This document shows, piece by piece, positions 1 through 9,425 of a stretch of 64,000 bases of DNA. The notes below the pieces were generated by a model. The model saw only the letters and a program-made list of their open reading frames with translations. It had not been told where the DNA came from and searched no databases. This stretch comes from Serpula lacrymans var. lacrymans S7.9 (taxonomy: Eukaryota > Basidiomycota > Agaricomycetes > Boletales > Serpulaceae). Each line of letters opens with the position of its first letter. Within the stretch, counting starts at the first letter, position 1. Location of the stretch: contig NW_006763294.1 of assembly GCF_000218685.1 (NCBI RefSeq), forward strand, positions 1,274,959-1,338,958, written 5' to 3'. Both the position numbers and the translations under genes were made by a program.

Positions 1-2076
1 TCTTCCCATGCTTCCACCCAGCACCTCCGGGAAGAGGACATGCGTTAGTCGGATCTGCTCTTTGATACTATCTTCCATCTCTTCGGTGTCTCTGTGGTTG
101 AACATCATCCACACACCAATCCACCACATTGATTCAAGGTCGTGCAAGGGATTGTAACGAAAAGCGGCATCTGCAAGGGGATCTGCTAGTAACGGCTGGA
201 AGATGTACTCCTGAGTTTCAACCTCCACCGCCATAAAGTTGAGTGTTCCCTGAAAAAATGGAGCATCAGACAAGGCACAAGCGAAAATAAGAAGGGAAGT
301 GACATACGGTACGGATTTCATGATTGCTTTCCTGGTCCGATTTCTTCGTAAATTCTAAGTCGCCCATTTTCCCATTGCCTTCATACACCAAGAGATTACC
401 GGTGCTGACGTCTCGATGCACCCATCCGTATTTGTGCAAAAGTTGAAGGCCTGAATATGGCAAAACCTCAACTTACAGAAAATCACTACCAAGGCCGAAT
501 TACTCACTGGTGGTGCCATGGATTATTATTCGAAGGACATCAGCCAGGTATTTCAAAGTGTATATTGGCTCAACGACTTCTTCAAAGACGATCCGATAGT
601 GGACCTTGAACGAATACTGATAATGACCTGTATGAGCAGCACGAGTTTGCCCTGGGATACCCAGGGAAGGTGCAGAGCCGGTGCTAGAAACGGGATCAGC
701 TGGAAGTTTCTTTCTTTGGAGTCGGAAACGAGAATCAGAGGGAATATTGGCATTGCGCAAGTGTAAATCTCGCGTGTGATCAACATGCCCGTCGATAATG
801 ACATCTCCATGATCCAGTACCGTCAAGAAGTATTTCCGTATCTCGCTTTTGTCATCATCATCGGCTTCAGCTTCGAACGTTTTGCGAATATCTCCTTCCC
901 TGTCACGGTCCTCGTCAACCCAAGCATCCTTGATAGCGACAGGTTTTCCTTCGACTTCGCCACTTTGGATATTGAATCGACGAGCTTTAAAGACTCGAGT
1001 TCCTCGTCCACGTAGCGCGTCAGCCCCAAAGTCAGACAGAATTTCCTCTGTGCGGTAGATAGCTGGAGCTTGTCCGTCTGCTCTGGGAGAATGGACAGTG
1101 ATATCGTAGCAGATTTTTCCATCCACATTCACACACTTTATGGTGGGGTCCCATCCAAGATCCGCCCTTTCCGCGTAGGTGAATGATAGAACGCATTGTA
1201 TCAAAAACTCGTGTTCCTATAGGTACTATTTGAGAGGCAAATGCAGAATGGTAGTATTTAACTAACCCCTATGAAATCAAACGGCTTCGTAGTGAATACC
1301 GTCGAACGATTTGCAAACCAAAATCTCATCTGATTGGCTTCGACTGTTATGCCGAACGCAAATCTTCGGCAGGGATCGCTTCGCAGGATGTGATGGAGAC
1401 TCCACACAATCTTCCGTACATTCTTCAAGAAATAGGTGAGTTTCTCCGTTGCAAGGATATGATGGTCAGAACTTACATCATCTATGTCATCATCGCCAGC
1501 CTTCTTCTTGAATTCAGTTGCGACAGCTATGTCGTCCCAAGAAATTGCAGGGTTTTTGTTTGATCCTTTGTGAACCGGGGGTTTATTACTGTCATAGAGG
1601 ACAAAATAACCATCAGGACGAGTTGAGTTCGATCGCACAGATTCTGGTATCGAGTTTGGGTTATCCATGTACGTAGTTCGCTTTCTAGTCTTGCAAAGAC
1701 CACTACATTCGCATATCTGCATTATAACCTCTGTAAGGGGCATGAAAGATATTTCCTCATTATCTTTAGATTTGGCTGGATCTGACTTGAAGGCGGCCCA
1801 TCGTCCATCTTTGATATGCCCCTTGTCGAGAAGCACCTGCTTCACATTAGCAACATTGACACATTTCAATTGAGAGGTTGCATTGTCCAGAAAGAATTTG
1901 ACTGGGACTTCTGGGATTGAGGTGCCCAGATCGCTCATGACAACATCACGCCGCTGTTCCAGCTTACCCAAGCGGTAAACACCACTCGATGTCTGCTTTG
2001 GAATGGAGGGAGTATCTGCGTTGAATGAAACACTTTGTCTGTCGCTCGCGCGCTGTGGGGTCTTTGGATTTTCCAT
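1..2076 (-). CDS. FunK1-type fungal protein kinase, C-terminus off window
   Basis: Predicted serine/threonine-type kinase of the FunK1 family that is expanded in mushroom-forming fungi; substrates are unknown. The reading frames run from an ATG at 2076 through blocks 2076-1258, 1204-500 and 463-266, then continue to the window start. Visible signatures are a VAIKDAW lysine strand of the N-lobe near 930, the catalytic loop HRDVSTGN near 415 and DLEFTK near 355, which replaces the usual DFG. Downstream, about 250-1, the frame reads FMAVEVET and NPLHDLESMWW, both typical of the FunK1 C-lobe. A start at 2076 gives a Ser/Thr-rich N-terminus as usual for the family. The stop is outside the window, so the gene is partial. 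No inactivating break is evident. Intron borders between blocks are approximate. Confidence 0.85.
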
Positions 2077-2329
2077 GATGGTCGTAGTTGGAAGGAATGT
2101 AAGAGCAACTCTCGTATCGGACGTGGGTCACGTGCCGGTTCAAACTCTCGCACAGCAAACCAGTTAGAGTCCGTTTGGGAACTCTTTTCCAGCAGAAAGC
2201 CCGCCTCTACGATCGCTTAACATGTGGCGTCAAAACTCCATCTGAAGCGGAGACCAAATTATATCAATGTCCGAGTAAGGCAAGTAAGTTGGAAGGGCAC
2301 GCACCAACGTACCAGCAGCGAGAACGCCA

Positions 2330-3541
2330 TTGATGGATGACCAGGACAATGATTTCAGCGATCACGAGAGTGTGGAGGACAACATGGAAGAACATGGGCT
2401 TGACTTAAATACCATTCAACGCAAGAGGCGCCTGCTGCTCACAACACAGCTCAGCTCAATCTTAGCCATGCTACTGCAAGTAATCGTATCCACTATGACT
2501 ATCTATGCTGAATCCGAATTTCTGAATTGCCAAGAGCCAATTCTGTATCATACATCAGTCTTGACAGGCCATGGATGGGTCACTGAGCTGCTCAACGGCC
2601 ACCCTGGCCATATATGGACTGAGTTGGGTGTCAACAAGAGGGTGTTTGTGAAGCTTATTGATTTGCTCGAAACAAATGGCTACACCGACTCCAAAAATGT
2701 TTCCATTGAGGAACAATTGTCCATATTCCTGTATGCATCTGTTACAGGGCTTTTGGTTTGCCATTTAGGGGAGAGATTTCAGCATGCAAATGACACAATT
2801 TCTTGGTGAGTCTGCTCTTTTAATTTATCTCTCTTAATTAATATTATTATTAGATATTTCCATTGTATGCTCAATGCTTTTACATCCCCCAATATATACT
2901 CTGCTTACGTCTGTTTGCTATCTGCGACTGACCCCCCTGCATCCTACATTGCTGATAATCCAAAACTCTGCCAGTTCATTAATGCCATAGGTGCAATTCA
3001 ATTGCCTTGCTTGTTGTGACTTCAATCTGAAGTTCACATACATGTTGAGATGCTCGCATACACAATCTTTGGATTCCGGAGGGGAAGTATTATCTTGCCA
3101 ATGGAGGGTTTCCGTCTTGTGATCAGCTCCTGGTACCTTACCAAGGAGAGCATTATCATCTGTCCAAGTATACAAGGGGTAACTGCCGGTGAGTTCCTTT
3201 GTTTTATTTTTTAGTTTATTATACTAATTAAACTGATTATCTAGGCCTCAAAATCACCGTGAATACTTCGATCTGCGCTATGCATCCACCCAGAACATTA
3301 TTGAGAAATCCCCCCGGCCCTCTGTGTTGTTCACAATTTCATTCGGATTCATGATCCGAGTGATATTGATGACTATAACACAGATATCTTGGGTCCGGCC
3401 ACTAACTCTCAAATTGGAGATCTTGCAGAGGGCCCTCCTACCAAAGATAATTGAATTCAAGCAAACAATCAGCATAAGCAGTTAGCATTAGTGATGTGGG
3501 ATGATTATCAAGAGGAATTAGCACAAAGGGGTTTGATTTAA
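2330..3541 (+). pseudogene. Broken PIF/Harbinger DDE transposase
   Basis: Remnant of a HARBI1-like nuclease. The first exon (2330-about 2807) has the N-terminal domain with YHTSVLTGHGWVTELLNGHP, followed by a likely intron (GTGAGT to TTATTAG, about 2808-2853) and a second coding block reading AFTSPNIYSAYVCLPS and FINAIGAI. At about 2998 the frame breaks: the sequence goes directly from the FINAIGAI segment to NCLACCDFNLKFTYML (3000-3047). This removes the stretch that normally follows GAIDGTHI and carries the first catalytic aspartate. Later pieces are still readable: GKYYLANGGFPSCDQL (about 3082-3129), then after an intron with TAG at 3244, PQNHREYFDLRYAS (3246-3290) and a shifted tail IHDPSDIDDYN. 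Several frame changes make it non-functional. It converges on the Myb-like partner at 3689-5030. Confidence 0.8.
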
Positions 3542-3688
3542 CAAATTCTTGTTTTTGTCCTGTGCTAATATTCCCTCTGCTTTCACAAATATTTGTACTT
3601 ACGTAGCATCAATTCAACTTGGTGCATGCTGTCCTATTATTTGCAAAAACAAATCCATTAAGATATAAAATAACAATTGTATAAAGCA

Positions 3689-5030
3689 CTATGGACAACA
3701 TGGACAACAAGTTAACAAAGTTTGGCATAAAGTTTGGGCAAGCACCACATCAAGCCATACTGCACAAATATCATCACATTGCACAAGACTGAGGTATGTC
3801 TCTACTAATGTCTTGTCCTCCCTAAACCTCTCAATGAGTTGGACAAATTTGGAAACGGGTAAGTGATTGTTGATTTCCTGGACCTTCATAATAGCAAGTC
3901 CTAGACGAATGTTGGTGGTCAAAGGAGCAGGAGCAACAGATGGAGTGGGGGGGCTTGCTATTCCTTTTGAATGGTTATAGACATATCCTTGATCACAGTC
4001 TCAATGTTGGTGAGTTGACCCTGCATTCCACAGAGTGCATTTGCAGTCATCAAGCGCGGGGTTTTTGACGTATGTGATGTGCTGACATATATGGCACTGG
4101 AAGTCCCTGGGGCTGATGCTGAAATTGATGGTTGGGGGGATAACCCAGCTTGCCGCAGCCTTATGCTTCCCCTTGCTTGACAACACCAACACAGCACTTG
4201 AGATTGGGGATGTAGCCAGAGGAGCAGGTAGAGATGATGGTGAAGGCAAGGCAACTAGCCAGCCGCTCACTGTGGATGATTGAGCCGGAGCAGCAGGGGT
4301 ACAAAGGACTTCTGCAGCCACTGAAATCAACTTGGGTGGGGTCTGCACTTGCAGCGTTGTTGATGGGATGGAGGGCTGATAGAAATGTATGGATGAAGCG
4401 GCTCGGGGTGTACAAAAGGCATGTACACCCCTGGCTGCATGACCAGACATAACAGTGTCTAACTTCTTGAAGTAAGGCCAGCCTTTGTTCTTGAAGCCAG
4501 TGACAGTAGGATTGCACTAATTTGAAAAGTAAGCACATTGTATAGCTGGGAAATGAATGCTTACTCACCTTGACATAGTCTGTCCACTGTGTCTTGCTTT
4601 CTTCTGTGATGCTGAGTCCGGTTTCAGAATCCCAGTGTATACCTGAACTGTTTGTGATCAAGGCCGCAATAAGCTGATTTGTGCACTTTATCTGTGGTAG
4701 AATCATTAGATGTAGGATATAATGATTCTCAGAGCCCTGATAAGAGTACTTACCCTCCCTCATTTCTTGCTGTAGGTCTTCCAGGATTTAGGTGCACCCA
4801 CAAAGGGGCTTTTGGACAACAGCAACTCGACCTCAACCCAGAATGACTTTGCAAAACTCATACCATCAGCCACTTTACTCCAGTTCTCTACTATATAGTC
4901 AATCATGATATGCTGTTGACTCTTAGACCAAACCACCCAGTCCTTGGAAGTTTGTCCAGTCGTAGTAAAATCTGTATCAGGTGGAAAAACAGTTGATTGG
5001 CTGTTAGCTGGGACCGGTTGATTGTGGATC
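3689..5030 (-). pseudogene. Myb/SANT-like partner protein of the Harbinger element
   Basis: Second gene of the Harbinger element, a likely DNA-binding accessory protein. From an ATG at about 5030 the frame reads MIHNQPVPANS and then a Myb/SANT-like block, WSKSQQHIMIDYIVENWSK ... FWVEVELLL ... PKSWKT (about 4925-4770). After an intron (donor near 4755) comes KCTNQLIAALITNSSGIHWD and WTDYVKV (4690-4570). After a second intron comes GFKNKGWPYFKKLDTVM (4500-4450). The tail is Ser/Pro/Thr-rich and ends near 3689 with a helical segment FVQLIERFREDKTLVETYL. Two-gene organisation (DDE nuclease plus Myb-like protein) is established for PIF/Harbinger transposons. The reading frame changes several times in 4450-3900, so I treat it as decayed, though some changes may be introns. 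Confidence 0.65.
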
Positions 5031-5339
5031 ATCCTGAGTGAATAGCGATGGCACTTTTGTTTGCAAAGAGGTCCCTCAGCTGCCAAAGAGGCAAATACCT
5101 TCCTCTTTATGGTGAGCAACTGGTGTAGGTTGCAGTATGGGTCTGAGTGCAAATGGGTGGCACAACAGCATAGCGGCACAGATGGCTGTGGAGAAAGCTA
5201 TCAGGCTAAAGCTCCTGGACAAGCGCTCGCAAGAGTTCCCAAATGGACTCTTAGTCTTGTCCAAACTAAGGGTGGCGTGCAGGAGCCCCCCATTTGGTAC
5301 CAATAAAGCTTGATCCGAGTGATTGAACAGTTGGCTTGA

Positions 5340-5995
5340 GACGGCACATGGACACTTTGACGGCTGGAACGGCCAGAGTCGGCATGAGAAAGAGGATAGG
5401 GACTTGGAAGAAAAATAATATCATTGCAATGTGCATCCCAGACAACGCTACATCACTAATAACTCTGTACATACATGCCTTACACTCCCTAACCAGGTTT
5501 TCACAAAAGGTAGGATCCCTAATCACTATATCTGACTCATCTGCATCTAATTTTTCCAGACTCCAAATAGATATTAACCATAAATAGCGACAGATTTCAT
5601 CCAACAGGTTACAACCTTGTTCACATGCTGCATGAACACTGTCACTATTGACTGTGACAGTATTAATGTCCAGGGAGCATATTGCAGCAGCCTCACATCA
5701 AAAGTATGTAAGTTTTTTTTTTTGCTTTCTTCAGACAATGCTGTGAGTACTCACCTGTGTATTACCCAACACTGTCAAGGGTGTTACCAACAACATCCAT
5801 CACTAGTCTCTTTGAAACCAAGCCTATGCCTGGAACCAGACGCTTCAGCAGCTCACACAAGATCATCATCAGGCCATAGAAGACTGCTGTTTTACCCCCA
5901 CCAGTAGGCATTATCAACAGTTGTGATATTTCTGCTAACAAATTCACCCAGCTCTGAACCTGGAATAAATGAGGGCTGTTTTGCCATCAAGGCAT
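5340..5995 (-). pseudogene. Superfamily 2 helicase-like fragment
   Basis: The minus strand at 5947-5762 contains a textbook Walker A motif, MPTGGGKTAVFYG, preceded by LLAEISQLL. This is the arrangement of RecQ/DEAD-type P-loop helicases that are often found scattered through transposon-rich agaricomycete DNA. A second open stretch at 5604-5266 (same strand) is hydrophobic (ILFFFQVPILFLMP) and I cannot assign it. Only the first helicase motif is visible; DExH and motif VI were not found. A pseudogene fragment is the best reading. It might belong to the neighbouring Harbinger element's insertion site rather than to the element. Confidence 0.4.
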
Positions 5996-6557
5996 GCAAG
6001 CCTCCATAATTCCTCGGATGATGGTGCAGCCTTCAAGGGATAGCCAATCAATTGGAGGCTGTGTAGTTTGATCATTGGTATTGTGCAATACAAGAAGCTG
6101 AGGGAAGTTATACAGAAGTCAGGTCTTCCCCGCTAGTACTTTGAAACAGGTAGTGTGTGTATTGAAGGTTTTTAGCTGAGAAGGGGTAAGTGTAGAAGTT
6201 GTAAATCAGAATTGTTACTTGTACAAATGAATGAGTATATCACGGAGATAAGCTTTGAATTTTTGATGCTTAAATTGCAGCGGACAACTCCAACTCGGCC
6301 ACTCAGCTAAAAAGATATGGCGCTCCAAGTGCACTTTTAATGTGGTGCAACAGAAACTGTAAATTGCGTGGTACACAGACCTAGCTATTCAAATAGTATA
6401 CATGTGCTCACAGTACAATGTTGCAACAAGGCAATATATGCAAACAGATGAGCCACACATATTCTGAGGCAAAAGCTTGACATTAGTTCATCAATTTGAC
6501 CAACAAAAATATTATTGCAAGATCTGAAGTAAGGACTGTCTGCTACAAGCAAGGGCA
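5996..6557. other. Non-coding stretch between transposon fragments
   Basis: AT-rich sequence with no supportable ORF, repeat or RNA gene. It ends where homology to the TIR element interior begins. Confidence 0.4.
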
Positions 6558-7449
6558 ATGTCGATGATAAGAACTGTTGTTAGAAAACCACACACAAAAA
6601 CAAACTAACACACAATCCTCCCAGATTCCACGGAACTTGTTTATGGGCTTTGCCTCCTAGAACAGTGGGTGCTCTGGTTGCTCATGGGGTGGTATGTATG
6701 ACGATCCTTCAAAGTAAAACCCAGAGATGTATGGGTGTGGGTTTTGAGGAGGAGGGATAGTTGGATGATAAAAGATAGGGGCTTTGTGATGAGTATGGAC
6801 AAGCACTACCTTGCTAATTGTAGCACAAGGTAGGTTTGAAAACTACAAAATGATGAGGTGATGAGGTTCCCAGTGATAGCAGGCTCCTGATGCACAAACT
6901 GTAGTGCTCAGAAGGATTTTAATTGAAAGGGATGACAGTGACTTTCAAAAATGACGAGTCACGATGACAGCAGATAGCAGTGGTAGCAGTGGGAAGTATT
7001 GTGACCACACTGGATCACAAGTAGCAGAGTAGTGAACTTGAGATTTAGAGAAGAAGTCTGAATTGGAGTTCTTGTTTTTACAAGGTAAAATACAGGGGAT
7101 TATATAGTAAAAGAAAGGTAGGGTATGCACAGTATAACTATGCAAAAAGAATGAGAAAGAACATGAAGGAAGGAATGTACGCTGACAAATCCTGCATAGG
7201 TAGTACAGGATAAGGTTGTCAAAATAAGGAAAAGAAAGGGATAAAACAATAAATGCTGTGTAAGTAATGTTACAGGTTTGTACAGCCATAAAGTAAAGTC
7301 CAATAGCAGAAAGAGAGCAAGAAAATCATGATGTCATGGGAAGATGCAGTAAAAAGGGCAAGGCAAAAAATATCAGTATCAACACAGTTCCTTTATTGTC
7401 AGTCAGGCATTCTAAAAAAATATGTGTCCATAAAAAATGATTCAAAAAA

Positions 7450-8061
7450 TCAAAAATAAGCACACTGTAAATGAATGTTCTGCTGAAAAAAAAAGAAACT
7501 GGGGCCACCGGTCCACCACCTAGTCCAAATCCGACGGTTCCATGGCCTTACCAATGGACTGGTTATATTGGACCACCTGGTCAAATGAGGAGGGAGTGGG
7601 GTAGTTCCAATTTGGAACAAGTGAGTCCCAGGCAGCGTGTGGTAGGTGTAGCTGTAGCAAAGACGATGGACGAAAGATAAATGTACCCAAGTGAATGGGA
7701 CAGCAATGTACATAGGCAACGCAAGGGGATGAACCTTCTCCAGCTCAAAAACTACCCACCCACACCCCAACCAGGCGAGACGAGCAACCAATGTTTTGAT
7801 GGTATATGATGGAAGATCAATGTCATGAAGATGGACCTTTTGCCCAACTTGGACCGGCCACCAGGGCTTTGCTGATATCAGCAGCGGCACATGGTGGTTG
7901 ACGGATTGGCGATGGAAACGTATAGAAAGTGGTGATATCAGATATGGTGGGGGAGCAAAGAAGATGAGGAGGAGGAGGGTGGAGGTGACAAGGAGGTGAA
8001 CCAAAATGGGGATCCAGAAGCAACCATCAGGTGAGAATAAAAAAGAGAGCAAGGGTCCCAT
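7450..8061 (-). CDS. TIR-element ORF, copy 1 (frameshifted near the end)
   Basis: Homologue of the 180-residue ORF of copy 2. It starts at an ATG at 8061 in a strong context and shows the hydrophobic segment FWIPILVHLLVTSTLLLLIF, then ISAKPWWPVQVGQKVHLHD and GWVVFELEKVHPLA. Relative to copies 2 and 3, one base is missing in the CCCTCC run near 7590. The C-terminus therefore shifts from FDQVVQHNQS to HLTRWSNITS and runs on to 7450. Function unknown; no transposase motif is visible. Confidence 0.5.
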   Translation of the reverse strand: MGPLLSFLFSPDGCFWIPILVHLLVTSTLLLLIFFAPPPYLISPLSIRFHRQSVNHHVPLLISAKPWWPVQVGQKVHLHDIDLPSYTIKTLVARLAWLGCGWVVFELEKVHPLALPMYIAVPFTWVHLSFVHRLCYSYTYHTLPGTHLFQIGTTPLPPHLTRWSNITSPLVRPWNRRIWTRWWTGGPSFFFFQQNIHLQCAYF

Positions 8062-8150
8062 GGTGGGACTGAGTAAAGAAAAAAGTAAGGGAGAACGACC
8101 AAAGCGAGGGCGCAATGTGTAGACAGTGGCGATGCAAAAATTTGCCAAAA

Positions 8151-8342
8151 TGCAGAAAGTACCGAATGGAAAAGCAAAGGTGAGCGCGACTGGATTGCCT
8201 AATAGAGGTGGTGCTGATCAGCCACAAGTTCAAAAAAGGCAATATTAATTACTATTCCAAGTGGCACAAAGGCGAGTCTTTTTGGATATTTGCTTCATTA
8301 TTGACCCCTGTCCATGCTACCAATCAACTTTGGTGCATGACA
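8151..8342. repeat. Right terminal inverted repeat of copy 1
   Basis: 192-bp match to the 208-bp repeats at 54368-54575, 56187-56394 and 62174-62381. It includes GGTGGTGCTGATCAGCCACA and ends in CCATGCTACCAATCAACTTT followed by GGTGCATGACA. Confidence 0.85.
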
Positions 8343-8815
8343 GCACACCTCAAACTTAAAGCTGGATGTTCACTTATGCTCCTCCACAATATTGATCACC
8401 TAAATGGACTATGTAATGGAACATACATGATTTTGATAGAGATGAAGAAAAGAGTATTGAAGTGCCGTGTCTTAGGAGGAATACATGCAGGAAAGATAAC
8501 TCTTATTCCACTCCTCACATTGGAACCTTCATCAGAAGAATTGCCCATCAAGCTATCACATTGTCAATTCCCTGTCTGTGTTGCCTTTGCCATGACCATC
8601 AACAAGTCTCAAAGTCAATCAGTGACACAGGTTGGGCTGGATTTATTTGTTGTAGTGTTTTCACATGGGCAACTTTATGTTGCATTGTCTTGCTGCACTT
8701 CAGGAGAGAGAATAAAAGTGCTATTTCCACATGGTTCAAATGACAGATGTACCATCAATGCGGTGTATCCCAAAATTCTGACTGGCTTTATCCCTGACTG
8801 GCAAGTAGATTTTCC
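8343..8815 (+). pseudogene. Helitron helicase C-terminal fragment
   Basis: Tail of a RepHel (Pif1-like superfamily 1) helicase from a Helitron rolling-circle transposon. The frame reads LKLKAGCSLMLLHNID, NGLCNGT, VLGGIHAGK, FPVCVAFAMTINKSQSQS and GQLYVALSCCTS. These match the 2B region and motifs V and VI of Helitron helicases; motif VI normally reads YVALSR, so the cysteine here replaces the catalytic arginine finger. The frame stays open to 8957 but recognisable homology ends near 8815. The 5' part (Rep domain and Walker motifs) is absent: the sequence jumps straight into the TIR element at 8342. Non-functional fragment. Confidence 0.8.
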
Positions 8816-9138
8816 CCCAATTCTCACCCTTTTTACTAAAGTGTTTTGTTCTCAGATCATATTATCATCCTTTACCATTTCTGGAGCCTCTTTTTTTTAT
8901 TTCTCATCAATTTATCAATGTAATACCTTAGACTTTTTACGTTACAATATATGTTGATGTTTGTAAAGATTCAATGAATCATCTGCTTGAATTCAGTATA
9001 CTGTGCACAAGTTTAGGGCAGGCTTATAAGGACATTCAATGACAGAACAGCAAGTCAAACATGCATCATGGGATTCAAAGACTTAACATACATTACAGAC
9101 AGCATAAGTTCACTGACTTAACATTTTGATCACTTGAC

Positions 9139-9140
<2 letters not shown>

Positions 9141-9182
<42 letters not shown>
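9141..9182. repeat. ATT trinucleotide microsatellite
   Basis: About 14 uninterrupted ATT units between the Helitron remnant and the P4-ATPase promoter. It lies 240 bp upstream of the flippase start. Confidence 0.95.
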
Positions 9183-9425
9183 CATAGCAAAAACATCGCA
9201 CCAGTGGCAGAGCCACGGGCTGGACCTCGTAGATGAGAACACTGGACCCGTTCGCGCCGCCACCACCACCCCAAAATAGAGCTCGTAACGCACTCCCACC
9301 AATCCGACCTCTGTTACCCAGTGCGCAGCTTATCCGCGCTTTTGAACCATTCTCCATATCCCTTCGGCCAATTCATACACGGCTTGCTTTTGTTTTTTCT
9401 TTTCTTGTCTTCGTTGCCAGCAACG

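Larger units (their letters stand above)
6558..8342 (-). mobile_element. TIR element copy 1, one terminal repeat missing
   Basis: Same element as 54368-56394 and 62174-64000, in the orientation of copy 3. The interior starts at 6558 (TGTCGATGATAAGAACTG) exactly where the inner edge of the left TIR should be, but the 208-bp left TIR is absent. The right TIR is present at 8151-8342 and is 192 bp long because it lacks a 16-bp piece (the CTGTGTCTGTGTGGCG segment of copy 2). The internal ORF is on the minus strand (ATG at 8061). A TATA-like TATATAG on the minus strand at about 7101 is shared by all copies. The right end abuts a Helitron helicase reading frame at 8343. Confidence 0.8.

Noticed and set aside
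1440..1480. 33-bp intron in the FunK1 gene (GTAAGT to CGGAG)
   Set aside because: Length is a multiple of three, the frame stays open through it, and it is shorter than other introns here. It is possible but not supportable.
6558..8150. Interior of the TIR element as a solo LTR
   Set aside because: It begins TG but does not end CA, has no target duplication, and in copy 2 is symmetrically enclosed by 208-bp inverted repeats.
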